A DNA stretch of 39,312 nucleotides from contig JAQUVW010000007.1 in the NCBI GenBank assembly GCA_028693235.1, forward strand, positions 1-39,312, in the 5' to 3' direction. The notes under the pieces are model-generated. The model was not told the origin of the DNA. It saw nothing but the letters and a program-made list of their open reading frames with translations, and did no database searches. Shown one piece after another: positions 9,156-18,156 of the stretch. Each line of letters starts with the position of its first letter. Position 1 is the first letter of the stretch. The stretch is from Candidatus Gastranaerophilales bacterium (GTDB lineage: Bacteria; Cyanobacteriota; Vampirovibrionia; Gastranaerophilales; Gastranaerophilaceae). A program made the translations under genes and the position numbers.

Positions 9156-9989
9156 ATGCAAAATTTGATAAGGAAATTTATATTTTTAACACTGGGAGCC
9201 ATTATCGCAGCGTTTGCACTTGAAGGGTTTTTAGTCCCGAACAGAATTATTGACGGCGGAGTTGTCGGCATATCTATTATGTGCCATACTTTAACGTCAA
9301 AGCCATTGGGATTGTTTATTTTCTGTTTGAATTTGCCGTTTTTGTTTTTGGCATACAAAAAATTCGGAAAACGATTTGTTTTATCAACATTATATTCGGT
9401 TTCAGTATTATCAATATTTGTCACGGTTTTTAAAACTACGCAGGTAACAAATGATTTTACTTTAGCTGCTGTTTTCGGCGGTGTAATATTGGGTCTTGGC
9501 GTCGGGTTAATTTTGAGGAATGAGGGCTCTCTTGACGGAACAGAGATTGTATCTATCAGATTGGCTAAAAAAATCGGATTTTCAGTTGGCGAAATTATTA
9601 TGTTTTTTAATGTATTTATATTTTTGGCTGCAGGATTCTTGTATGGTTGGAGTCAGGCTATGTATTCGATTTTAACCTATTTTATTGCGTATAAAGTTAT
9701 TGATATTGTTATTGAGGGGTTAAACGAGTCGAAATCAATTAGGGTCGTTTCTGATTTTTCTAATGAAATCGGGCAAGCCATTATAAATGATTTGGACGCA
9801 AGTGTTACTTATATTGATGCTGAGGGCGGGTTCTCTGGGGCTAAAAAACGAATTGTTTTTTGTATAATATCAAGGCTTGAGTTGATGAAGTTGAAAAAGA
9901 TAATTAAAGATATTGACCCTACTGCTTTTATCGCAATCGAAAATGTTCATGAAGTAGAAGGCGTAAGAATTAAGAAGAAAAAAATATAA
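9156..9989 (+). CDS. YitT-family membrane protein (DUF2179 C-terminal domain)
   Basis: 277 residues. The N-terminal 200 residues hold five or six membrane helices with the family-typical small-residue segments FLVPNRIIDGGVVGISI and LGLGVGLILRNEGSLDGTE. The C-terminal 75 residues are a soluble DUF2179 domain (SVTYIDAEGGFSGAKKRIVF), as in the full-length YitT/YebE group. The biochemical role of the family is not established; a transport function is often suggested. I prefer ATG 9156 because GAGAGG lies six bases upstream; the upstream in-frame ATG at 9138 has its purine run too close. Followed by aspS after 68 bases. Confidence 0.88.
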   Translation: MQNLIRKFIFLTLGAIIAAFALEGFLVPNRIIDGGVVGISIMCHTLTSKPLGLFIFCLNLPFLFLAYKKFGKRFVLSTLYSVSVLSIFVTVFKTTQVTNDFTLAAVFGGVILGLGVGLILRNEGSLDGTEIVSIRLAKKIGFSVGEIIMFFNVFIFLAAGFLYGWSQAMYSILTYFIAYKVIDIVIEGLNESKSIRVVSDFSNEIGQAIINDLDASVTYIDAEGGFSGAKKRIVFCIISRLELMKLKKIIKDIDPTAFIAIENVHEVEGVRIKKKKI

Positions 9990-10057
9990 ACCTTTGAAAA
10001 ATTGCTGTTTTTGGGGTAAATTTATTTTATACGTACGAAAGTGAGAAGATTATAAAA

Positions 10058-11839
10058 ATGACTTGTAAAACATCGATGAAAACAAACGGCTGTGGAGAGC
10101 TGACAAGTAAAAATATAGGCGAAACCATTACTCTTGCAGGATGGGCATCTGCCGTCAGAGATTTAGGCGGCATTATCTTTATTGAATTGAGAGACCGCAC
10201 AGGGGTATTCCAATTGGTTTCTGACCCTAATAAAAATCCTGAAGTTTATAAAATTATTCAAAAAGTAAAATCTGAATATGTCCTTCAAGCGACAGGCGTT
10301 ATTTCTATGCGACCTGATGAAACCTATAACGACAAGCTTCCTACAGGTGAAGTTGAAATTTATCCTACAGAGTTGAAAATTCTTTCAGAAGCTCAACCTT
10401 TGCCTTTCCCATTGGAAAGTGAAGATGTTTCAGAAGATGTTCGTTTAAAATACAGATATTTAGATATAAGAAGACCTCAAACTATTGAAAATTTGAAAGT
10501 CAGACATAATGTCGTTTCTGCAATAAGAAATTATTTGAATAATAATAGTTTCTTAGAAGTTGAAACTCCGATTTTGATAAATACAACTCCTGAAGGAGCT
10601 CGTGATTACTTGGTTCCGTCAAGAGTCCACGAGGGCAAGTTTTACGCTTTGCCACAATCACCTCAAATCTTCAAGCAATTGTTGATGGTTGGTGGCGTTG
10701 AAAGATATTATCAAGTTGCAAAATGTTTCCGTGATGAGGATTTGAGAGCTGACAGACAGCCTGAATTTACTCAAGTTGATATGGAAATGTCTTTTGTAAA
10801 CCAAGATGATGTCATCTCAATGGTTGAGGGGCTTTTGATTGATGCTTTTAAAGCTGCAGGTGTTGAGGTTAAACCTCCTTTTGTTCGTATGCCTTGGCAA
10901 GAAGCTATGGACAGATTCGGCTCTGATAAGCCTGATACTCGCTTCGGATTAGAACTTTTTGACGTTACTGATATTATGGAAGCGTCTACTTTCCAAGCGT
11001 TCAAAGATGTTATCGCTGCAGGCGGTACTGTTAGAGCGATTAGAATACCGGGAATTGCCGGATATTCAAGAAAAGAAATGGACGATGTCAGAAATCTCGC
11101 TATAAAATTTGGTGCAAAAGGCTTGGCATGGGTTACTTATATGGAATCAGGCGAGGTTAAATCTCCTGTATTTAAGTTCTTGAACGAAGAACAAATTGCA
11201 GAAATTCAAAAACGTGCTAACGCTGATAAAGGGGATATCGTATTCTTTGTAGCTGATAAGCCAAAAGTCGTTTTCGATGTTTTAGGTCGTTTCAGATTAT
11301 ACTTCGGCGACAAATTAGGCATGATTGATGACAAAAAACATAATTTGTTGTGGGTAGTCGATTTCCCGATGTTTGAGTGGAGTGAAGAAGAAGGTCGCTT
11401 TATGGCTATGCACCACCCATTCACATCTCCAAATTTAGATGATTTGGACAAGCTTGATGCTGATGATTTGGGTCATGTTAATTCAATAGCTTACGATATA
11501 GTTTATAACGGTACAGAATTAGGCGGCGGAAGCGTTAGAATACACTCATCAGATGTTCAAAGCAAAATATTTAAAGCTCTTCGTTTGAGTGATGAAGACG
11601 TTCAAGAAAAATTTGGTTTCATGGTTAATGCTTTAAAATACGGTACACCTCCGCATGCAGGTTTGGCAATCGGGTTGGATAGATTGATTGCTCTATTATG
11701 TAGGACAGAGTCTATTCGTGACGTTATTGCATTCCCGAAAAATTCTTCTGCAAAATGCTTGATGACAGATGCTCCTGTCCACGCAAGCGAAGCTCAATTA
11801 AGAGAATTGCACTTGAAACTTGCAGTCAAATCTAAATAA
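10058..11839 (+). CDS. aspS: aspartyl-tRNA synthetase
   Basis: 593 residues, the bacterial-type length. It charges tRNA-Asp (and perhaps tRNA-Asn, if the lineage uses the indirect amidotransferase route) with aspartate. The N-terminal OB-fold anticodon-binding domain spans about 1-110. The class II catalytic core shows motif 2 at YYQVAKCFRDEDLRADRQPE and motif 3 at GLAIGLDRLIALLCR. The insertion (GAD) domain typical of bacterial AspRS lies between them, entered after WQEAMDRFGSDKPDTRFGLE. ATG 10058 is the first start and gives the expected N-terminus. A terminator follows. Whether it is discriminating or not cannot be told by eye. Confidence 0.96.
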   Translation: MTCKTSMKTNGCGELTSKNIGETITLAGWASAVRDLGGIIFIELRDRTGVFQLVSDPNKNPEVYKIIQKVKSEYVLQATGVISMRPDETYNDKLPTGEVEIYPTELKILSEAQPLPFPLESEDVSEDVRLKYRYLDIRRPQTIENLKVRHNVVSAIRNYLNNNSFLEVETPILINTTPEGARDYLVPSRVHEGKFYALPQSPQIFKQLLMVGGVERYYQVAKCFRDEDLRADRQPEFTQVDMEMSFVNQDDVISMVEGLLIDAFKAAGVEVKPPFVRMPWQEAMDRFGSDKPDTRFGLELFDVTDIMEASTFQAFKDVIAAGGTVRAIRIPGIAGYSRKEMDDVRNLAIKFGAKGLAWVTYMESGEVKSPVFKFLNEEQIAEIQKRANADKGDIVFFVADKPKVVFDVLGRFRLYFGDKLGMIDDKKHNLLWVVDFPMFEWSEEEGRFMAMHHPFTSPNLDDLDKLDADDLGHVNSIAYDIVYNGTELGGGSVRIHSSDVQSKIFKALRLSDEDVQEKFGFMVNALKYGTPPHAGLAIGLDRLIALLCRTESIRDVIAFPKNSSAKCLMTDAPVHASEAQLRELHLKLAVKSK

Positions 11840-11853
11840 TTAAACTTTGATTT

Positions 11854-11887
11854 AAGAGATTGATACTTCATTTAATCAATCTCTTTT
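11854..11887 (+). terminator. terminator after aspS
   Basis: AAGAGATTGAT (11854-11864) pairs with ATCAATCTCTT (11875-11885) around a ten-base loop and runs into TTT. It lies 15 bases past the aspS stop and 33 bases before dnaA. Confidence 0.8.
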
Positions 11888-11919
11888 TCAGAGTCGCAAT
11901 TTGCGAATGAGAAAAGGTA

Positions 11920-13305
11920 ATGGATGACATTGTAAAAATATGGGACGCCGTCCTTGACATAGCAAAAGATGAAATACCCCCGTCTACGTTTGGACCTTGG
12001 GTATTGCCTTTGGTGCCACATAATTATGACGGAAATTCTTTTTCGGTTTTGTCGGGGCAGTCTTTAGCTGTGCAAATTATTGCAAAAAATTGCCAACCGA
12101 TTTTAGTCAGTGCTTTGAAAAAGGTTGTCGGTTCAGAAGTTGCTTTGAACGTCATTTATGATGAAGAATTGTCTAAAAAGCTAAAGAAAAAAAGTGCAAA
12201 ATCCCGCAGGGAAGATTTGATTGCGGATTTAGAAAATAAGCTTGCCCCATCAAAATACGAGTCTTTGAAGCAGATGCGTTCATCTACAAATTTGAATTTG
12301 AAATATAAATTTGAAAATTTTGTTGTAGGTGAAAATTCTAAACTCGCTTATTTTGCCTCGACTGCTGTTGCAAAAGAACCCGGGAAAAAATATAATCCAT
12401 TATTTATCTATGGGGGTGCTGGGCTTGGCAAAACCCATCTTATGCAAGCTATCGGGCATCAAATTTTGTTTGAGCATGGTTTAAAAGTTAAATTTGTCAC
12501 TACAGAAGAATTCCTCAATGACCTTATAAATGCAATCTCTCATGGGTCTGATAAGACTACAAAGATGAATAATTTTCGGGATAAATATCGAAAAGTCGAT
12601 GTTCTTTTGATTGATGATATTCAATTTTTAGAAGGCAAACAGCGTACTGAAATTGAGGTTTTTAATACATTTGAAGCACTCCATAATGCAGGTAAACAAA
12701 TTGTGATTACAAGTGACAGACCTCCGGAAAATATCCCTGCTTTATCAGATAGGCTTAGAAGCCGCTTCCAATGGGGACTTATGGTCGATATTGGAGTACC
12801 TGATTTGGAAACTCGTATGGCAATTTTGCAAAAATTGGCAAGAGAAAATCACATGGAGCTTCCTTTTAATGTCGTTGAATTTTTGGCTCAAGTCTACAAA
12901 AACAATGTAAGAGAACTTGAAGGTGCTTTTAACAAAATAAGCGCTTACAGTGCTTTGTATCAAAACGAAATTACTGTTGATGAAGTTAAAAAAATAATTA
13001 AATATTCTGAAAACAAAATCAATATCACAATCGACGGAATAATTGACGCTGTTGCCGAGTATTACAATGTGTCTGTTGAAGATTTAAAAGGTACTTCAAG
13101 GTTTGCTAAAATAGCTTCCGCAAGGCAAGTTGCAATATATGCTGCTCGTGAGATTACGGGTGAAAGCTTCCCTTATATCGGAGAAAAGTTCGGGAAAAAA
13201 CATACAACTATTCTCTACTCTTATGAAAAAATTAAAGAGGAAATCTCTAAAAATTCTGAATTATCTCAAGATGTCACGGATTTGATTAACAAAATTAATG
13301 ATTGA
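11920..13305 (+). CDS. dnaA: chromosomal replication initiator protein DnaA
   Basis: 461 residues, full length. DnaA-ATP binds DnaA boxes at the origin and melts DNA. Domain I (about 1-85) resembles the helicase-loading domain and a variable linker follows. The AAA+ domain shows Walker A GGAGLGKT (165-172), Walker B LLIDDIQFL (229-237) and sensor/arginine region SDRLRSRFQWG. The DNA-binding domain IV (about 375-450) carries ARQVAIYAAREITGESFPYI. Its signature loop reads FGKKHTTI where most bacteria have FGGRDHTTV, one residue shorter and without the Asp. The context is unusual: it lies between aspS and the murF cluster, with no dnaN beside it and no cluster of DnaA boxes nearby. Confidence 0.95.
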   Translation: MDDIVKIWDAVLDIAKDEIPPSTFGPWVLPLVPHNYDGNSFSVLSGQSLAVQIIAKNCQPILVSALKKVVGSEVALNVIYDEELSKKLKKKSAKSRREDLIADLENKLAPSKYESLKQMRSSTNLNLKYKFENFVVGENSKLAYFASTAVAKEPGKKYNPLFIYGGAGLGKTHLMQAIGHQILFEHGLKVKFVTTEEFLNDLINAISHGSDKTTKMNNFRDKYRKVDVLLIDDIQFLEGKQRTEIEVFNTFEALHNAGKQIVITSDRPPENIPALSDRLRSRFQWGLMVDIGVPDLETRMAILQKLARENHMELPFNVVEFLAQVYKNNVRELEGAFNKISAYSALYQNEITVDEVKKIIKYSENKINITIDGIIDAVAEYYNVSVEDLKGTSRFAKIASARQVAIYAAREITGESFPYIGEKFGKKHTTILYSYEKIKEEISKNSELSQDVTDLINKIND

Positions 13306-13359
13306 GAATGCTTTTTATATTTATGATAAAATCAGAAGAGTATTTTGAGCGAGGGATAT

Positions 13360-14685
13360 ATGAAGCTTACAGTTGAAGAATTGGTAAAAGCAACTAATGC
13401 TGAACTTATTAAAGCGGAAGATTTATTGTCTGAGTTTTCCATCTCTACAGATTCAAGAACGGTTAAAAAAGGACAAATTTACTTGCCTTTAAAAGGTGAA
13501 AAATTTGACGGTGCTCAGTATATTGCTTCTTCTCTTGAACGTGGTGCGTCTGGTTATTTTACTTCAGACCCTTCTTTGTGCCATGAAGAAGCGACTTGCA
13601 TTTTTTTGGTAGAAGATACAAAAATCGCTTATCTTCAAATTGCAAGATTTATCCGCAGAAAATATAACCCAATAACAATTGCGATTACAGGTAGTAGCGG
13701 AAAAACTACTACTAAAGAAATGATGGCGTCTGTTGCTTCTGTTGCGTTTAAAACTCACAAGTCAATCCTTAATCATAATAACGAAATTGGGCTTTGCCAG
13801 ACTATATTGTCTATGCCAAAAGATACCAATGTTTTGATTGTTGAAATGGGTATGCGTGGACTTGGCGAAATTGAGTTGCTGTCAAAGTACGCAGAGCCTG
13901 ATATATCAATCATTGCAAACGTAGGTTCAGCTCATGTCGGGCGATTGGGGTCTTTAAACAATATTGCTCTTGCTAAATGTGAGATAACCTCTCATCAACA
14001 CAAAGAGGGCACTTTATTCGCTCATGATGACAAGTTGATTAAAAAAAATAACAAATATGAGGGCGAAACTTCTTATTTTTCACTTGATGATTCTGCTTTG
14101 AAAATACTGGAGCTCAATTCTACAAACAGTGTTTTTGAATATAAAAATCAAATCTACAAATTAAATATCGAAGGCGAACATAATATCCAAAATGCTTTGC
14201 CCGTTATTAATGCAGGTTTGAAATTGGGTATAAAGCCTGAAGATATAACCAAAGGTTTGGCTGAATTTAAGCAAATCGAAAAACGTTGGGAAATGGAAAA
14301 TATAAGTGGATATAACGTTTTGAACGACAGCTACAACGCAAACCCTGATTCAATGGCAGCTGCTATCAGAACTTTTACAAAAAGCTATGCTTCACCAAAA
14401 ATACTTGTTCTTGGCGATATGGGCGAGCTTGGGAAAGATGAAAAAAAATATCATAACGAATTGGGTCACATAATAGCTACCATGGATTATGATTGTTTGT
14501 TGACCTTTGGTTCACTCGCAAAATTTATCAAGCCTAAAAATATGAGAGTAAGACAACATTTTGAGACTAAAAACGAAATCGTTAGTTACATTAAAGATAA
14601 TATTCCAAAAGGTGCTAATATTTTGCTCAAAGCCTCAAGGTCTATGAAGTTTGAAGATATAATCGAGGAGTTAAAAAATATATGA
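13360..14685 (+). CDS. murF: UDP-MurNAc-tripeptide--D-Ala-D-Ala ligase MurF
   Basis: 441 residues from ATG 13360, chosen because GAGGGA is four to five bases upstream; a TTG at 13345 would add five residues. It adds D-Ala-D-Ala to UDP-MurNAc-tripeptide in the cytoplasm, the last soluble precursor step. The ATP-binding loop ITGSSGKTTTKEM (about 109-121) and the Mur ligase C-terminal domain (NDSYNANPDSM, about 325-335) are seen. It is the first gene of a compact wall-synthesis operon and its stop overlaps the mraY start as ATGA. Confidence 0.95.
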   Translation: MKLTVEELVKATNAELIKAEDLLSEFSISTDSRTVKKGQIYLPLKGEKFDGAQYIASSLERGASGYFTSDPSLCHEEATCIFLVEDTKIAYLQIARFIRRKYNPITIAITGSSGKTTTKEMMASVASVAFKTHKSILNHNNEIGLCQTILSMPKDTNVLIVEMGMRGLGEIELLSKYAEPDISIIANVGSAHVGRLGSLNNIALAKCEITSHQHKEGTLFAHDDKLIKKNNKYEGETSYFSLDDSALKILELNSTNSVFEYKNQIYKLNIEGEHNIQNALPVINAGLKLGIKPEDITKGLAEFKQIEKRWEMENISGYNVLNDSYNANPDSMAAAIRTFTKSYASPKILVLGDMGELGKDEKKYHNELGHIIATMDYDCLLTFGSLAKFIKPKNMRVRQHFETKNEIVSYIKDNIPKGANILLKASRSMKFEDIIEELKNI

Positions 14686-15650
14686 TTTTGATAATAGTTT
14701 CCGCTTTAATAGCGATTGTCTTGTCACTTTTATTCGGTGTTGTGTATGTGCATTTTTTGCAAAAAGGCGGTTATAACCAATATATTTTGGATGTGGCTCC
14801 TGAAAACCATGCAAAAAAAGCAGGTACACCTACAACGGGTGGCGTTTTTATTGTGGTGGCTACGGTTTTAGCTTCTATAATAGCATTGCTTATGGAGCAA
14901 AAATTGACCACTCCGGCAGCAATTATTTTGATGGCTTTTGTTTTCTATGCTTTTGCTGGTTTTAAAGACGATATTCAAAAAATTAAAAATAAACAAAACA
15001 AAGGTTTGACAGCAAAAGGAAAATTATTTTTGCAAATAGTTATAGCCCTTTTGCCTGCTTTATATATGACAGTTACCGGACATACCAATATAACTTTGGG
15101 TGGATGGGATTTCAATCTCGGTTGGTTTTATCCTTTCTTCGCAGTTTTCGTGATTACAGGTGTGTCAAATGCAGTTAATCTGACTGATGGTTTAGATGGT
15201 TTAGCTGCTTCTAACGTAGTCATTGCGATGGCTGCTTGTGCAATAATAGCTACTTTCTTGGGTAATATTGATATCGGTATCATTGCAGCAGCTACAGCAG
15301 GTGCTTCTGCAGGTTTCTTGTATTTTAACAAATATCCGGCTAAGGTTTTTATGGGGGATACCGGTTCTCTTGCTTTAGGCGGAATGCTTGGAACATTAGC
15401 TGTCATGGGTAAATTTGAACTATGGTTAATTCCTATCGGAATTATTTTCTTCTGTGAAACAATGTCTGTTATTTTGCAGGTTGCAAGTTATAAATTTACA
15501 GGAAACAGAATTTTTAAAATGAGCCCTATCCATCACCATTTCGAGCTATGCGGATGGAAAGAGACAAAAATTGTTGCAGTTTTTACCGCAATCACTACTA
15601 TTTTTTGTATCTTAGCGGTAATATTATTTTTGTGTACTTTTGTAGGATAA
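14682..15650 (+). CDS. mraY: phospho-N-acetylmuramoyl-pentapeptide transferase MraY
   Basis: 322 residues with about ten membrane helices. It transfers phospho-MurNAc-pentapeptide onto undecaprenyl phosphate to make lipid I. Family hallmarks are present: HAKKAGTPTTGG (about 43-54), the DD-type motif AFAGFKDD, NLTDGLDGLA, FMGDTGSLALGG and the histidine motif PIHHHFELCGW. The start codon lies within the murF stop (ATGA). The gap to murD is six bases. Confidence 0.96.
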   Translation: MILIIVSALIAIVLSLLFGVVYVHFLQKGGYNQYILDVAPENHAKKAGTPTTGGVFIVVATVLASIIALLMEQKLTTPAAIILMAFVFYAFAGFKDDIQKIKNKQNKGLTAKGKLFLQIVIALLPALYMTVTGHTNITLGGWDFNLGWFYPFFAVFVITGVSNAVNLTDGLDGLAASNVVIAMAACAIIATFLGNIDIGIIAAATAGASAGFLYFNKYPAKVFMGDTGSLALGGMLGTLAVMGKFELWLIPIGIIFFCETMSVILQVASYKFTGNRIFKMSPIHHHFELCGWKETKIVAVFTAITTIFCILAVILFLCTFVG

Positions 15651-15656
15651 GTATTT

Positions 15657-17000
15657 ATGAAAAGAAAATGGTTCGATAAAAAAGTAATTATATTAGGGCT
15701 TTCAAAAAGCGGAATATCAGCTGCAAAATATTTAGTTGACAAAGGTGCTGATTGCTATATCACAGAGGGTGCTGAAAATCCTAAAAATCAAGATAAGATT
15801 GCTGAGCTTCAAAGTTTGGGAATAAAAGTTGAAACAGGCGGTCATTCAGATGAGTTTTTATCTGATGCTTATGTTGCAATAACAAGTCCGGGGATACCTC
15901 CGCATTCAGATTTATTTAAGAAATTACAAGAAAAAAATATTCCGATTATGAGCGAAATTGAGCTCGCTTTTAAAGAGTCTGATGCTCCTTTAGTTGCAAT
16001 AACAGGCACAAACGGAAAGACTACTACAACTTGTTTGGCTGAGCACATTCTCTCAGGTGAATACAAGGCTCCTGCATGTGGCAACATTGGTGTGCCTCCG
16101 ACTTCTCTTTTAAATCAAAAAAATGATTATTTAGTTTGTGAAGTCAGCTCTTTTCAAATAGCTACGAGCCCCACCTTAAAGCCACAAATCGCTTGTTGGC
16201 TCAACTTTACACCTGACCATATAGATTGGCATCAAGGGCTTGAAAATTATTTCAAAGCCAAAGCTCTATTGTTTGCTTCTCACAAACTTCCTGCGTTCGC
16301 TGTATTTAACGCAGCTGACCCCAAGGTTTTTGAGTTTGGCGAGCAATATACTGGTGAAAAGTTCTATTTCTCAAAAGAATTTGATACAAATTGTTGTTTC
16401 GAAAAAGATGATGCGATTTGGTTCAAAAGAAAAAATACTGAAAAAATTATAGATTTTAAAGATATTCCATTGGTAGGTGAACATAATTATCAAAATATTA
16501 TGTGTGCTGTTATCATTGCAAAAATTATCGGAATGGAAAATGAAGCTATAAAAAATAAGATTATGTCTTTTAAAGCCGTTGAACACCGTATTGAATATGT
16601 AACTACAATCAACGGAAAGGCTTTCTATAACGACTCTAAAGCTACTAACCCGGAAGCGTCTTTGGTCGCTTTAAAAGCTTTCCCCAATAAAAATATGACG
16701 TTGATTGCAGGTGGACGTGATAAAAATACTGACCTTCAAGAATTTTGTGATTCTGTCAATAAAAACGTCAAAGATGTCATTTTAATCGGGGAAGCAACTA
16801 ATCGTTTTAAAGAAAATCTTGAAAAAAATGATTTTAACCATATTTATACTACCGATTCGATGGAATCTGCCATCGATAAGTCTATCGAGCTCGGAAATGA
16901 AATAGTTTTGTTGTCGCCGGCATGTGCTAGTTTTGATATGTTTGACGGCTATGAACACAGAGGAGATGTTTTCAAAAAGTATGTCTTATCAAAGGTATAA
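15657..17000 (+). CDS. murD: UDP-N-acetylmuramoylalanine--D-glutamate ligase MurD
   Basis: 447 residues. It adds D-glutamate to UDP-MurNAc-L-Ala. The N-terminal domain binds the uridine nucleotide (IILGLSKSGISAAKYL), the central domain has the ATP loop AITGTNGKTTTT (about 114-125), and the C-terminal domain starts near NDSKATNPEAS. ATG 15657 follows mraY by six bases. Its end overlaps the ftsW start by 20 bases. MurC and MurE genes, which would be needed for the complete ligase set, are not in this window. Confidence 0.95.
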   Translation: MKRKWFDKKVIILGLSKSGISAAKYLVDKGADCYITEGAENPKNQDKIAELQSLGIKVETGGHSDEFLSDAYVAITSPGIPPHSDLFKKLQEKNIPIMSEIELAFKESDAPLVAITGTNGKTTTTCLAEHILSGEYKAPACGNIGVPPTSLLNQKNDYLVCEVSSFQIATSPTLKPQIACWLNFTPDHIDWHQGLENYFKAKALLFASHKLPAFAVFNAADPKVFEFGEQYTGEKFYFSKEFDTNCCFEKDDAIWFKRKNTEKIIDFKDIPLVGEHNYQNIMCAVIIAKIIGMENEAIKNKIMSFKAVEHRIEYVTTINGKAFYNDSKATNPEASLVALKAFPNKNMTLIAGGRDKNTDLQEFCDSVNKNVKDVILIGEATNRFKENLEKNDFNHIYTTDSMESAIDKSIELGNEIVLLSPACASFDMFDGYEHRGDVFKKYVLSKV

Positions 17001-18156
17001 CAGAAATTATAATAATAACATGCCACCATCAGGTTCAAGCGTAATTATTTCGCCGCCTGATATGACGATTTTAATAGTTACTGCTTTTCTTGTCGTTATT
17101 GGTATAATGGCGATTTTTTCAGCAGGTGCTCCGAAAAGTATCATGATGGGAGAAAACCCTGCTTCTTTTGCGTTTAAGCAAATGGGCGGTTTGGTGATTT
17201 CAACTGTTGGGCTTTTGTATTTTGCAAAATTTGATTACAAAAAATTGAGCAAATGGGCAGTTCCTTTCGCTTGGTTTGTTATAGCAATGCTTGCCCTAGT
17301 CGATTTTACGCCTTTAGGTGTTACTGTAAATGGTGCCAAACGTTGGATTATGTTCGGACCTATCCAATTCCAACCGTCTGAATTCGCAAAACCTGCAGTT
17401 ATTCTGCTTTTGGCAAATGCTTTTCATCGTGACGCAAATATTTTTGATGAGACAAAAATAATGCGTTATTTTGTGCCCATAATTATAATGGTTTTATTAG
17501 TCTTTAAACAACCAAACTTAAGCATGGTAATGCTTTTAGGGTCTGTTAGTGTTATTACGTATTTGAACGCCGGTGGGTCGATGAAGATGTTTTTCTCCGT
17601 CGTCGGAACCGGTATTTTATCAATGTTTTTCTTAATAAAACCGTATCAATTATCACGTATCAAAATATGGTTCAACCCTGAAATCGACCCTTATGGTGCA
17701 GGTTACAATATTATTCAATCGTTGCTAGCTTTTGCCGCAGGCGGGTTGTGGGGCGTTGGATTTGGAAATTCCAAACAAAAGCTCGCTTGGCTTCCGGAGG
17801 GACATACAGATTTTATTTTTGCCGTGATTGGTGAAGAATTCGGATTTCTCGGCTGCCTTTTAATAATCGGGCTGTTTTTAACCTTGTTGCAACGAGGTTT
17901 GACTGTCGCTTCAAGATGTAGCAACATGTTTGGCAAACTTTTAGCTTCCGGCATAACTTTCTCAATCGTTCTTCAAGCGTTTATTAATATGGGAGTTTCA
18001 AGCTCATTTATACCAGCAACAGGCGTTCCGCTTCCGTTTATCAGTTATGGCGTTTCATCACTCGTCGTATCAATGTGTATGATAGGTGTTTTATTAAATA
18101 TTTCGAAAAAAAGAATAAGAAGGATTTCAACAAGTGCAACAAACCCAATCAGATAA
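16981..18156 (+). CDS. ftsW: peptidoglycan glycosyltransferase / division protein FtsW
   Basis: 391 residues from ATG 16981. It is a SEDS-family membrane protein, about ten helices after a 30-residue polar N-terminus, that polymerises lipid II at the septum. The family signature PEGHTDFIFAVIGEEFGFLG and the late GVPLPFISYGVSSL motif are present, as is WIMFGPIQFQPSEFAKPA. FtsW is preferred to RodA because of its place between murD and murG. An upstream in-frame start at 16924 would lie deep inside murD and is not used. The start overlaps murD by 20 bases. Confidence 0.92.
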   Translation: MSYQRYNRNYNNNMPPSGSSVIISPPDMTILIVTAFLVVIGIMAIFSAGAPKSIMMGENPASFAFKQMGGLVISTVGLLYFAKFDYKKLSKWAVPFAWFVIAMLALVDFTPLGVTVNGAKRWIMFGPIQFQPSEFAKPAVILLLANAFHRDANIFDETKIMRYFVPIIIMVLLVFKQPNLSMVMLLGSVSVITYLNAGGSMKMFFSVVGTGILSMFFLIKPYQLSRIKIWFNPEIDPYGAGYNIIQSLLAFAAGGLWGVGFGNSKQKLAWLPEGHTDFIFAVIGEEFGFLGCLLIIGLFLTLLQRGLTVASRCSNMFGKLLASGITFSIVLQAFINMGVSSSFIPATGVPLPFISYGVSSLVVSMCMIGVLLNISKKRIRRISTSATNPIR

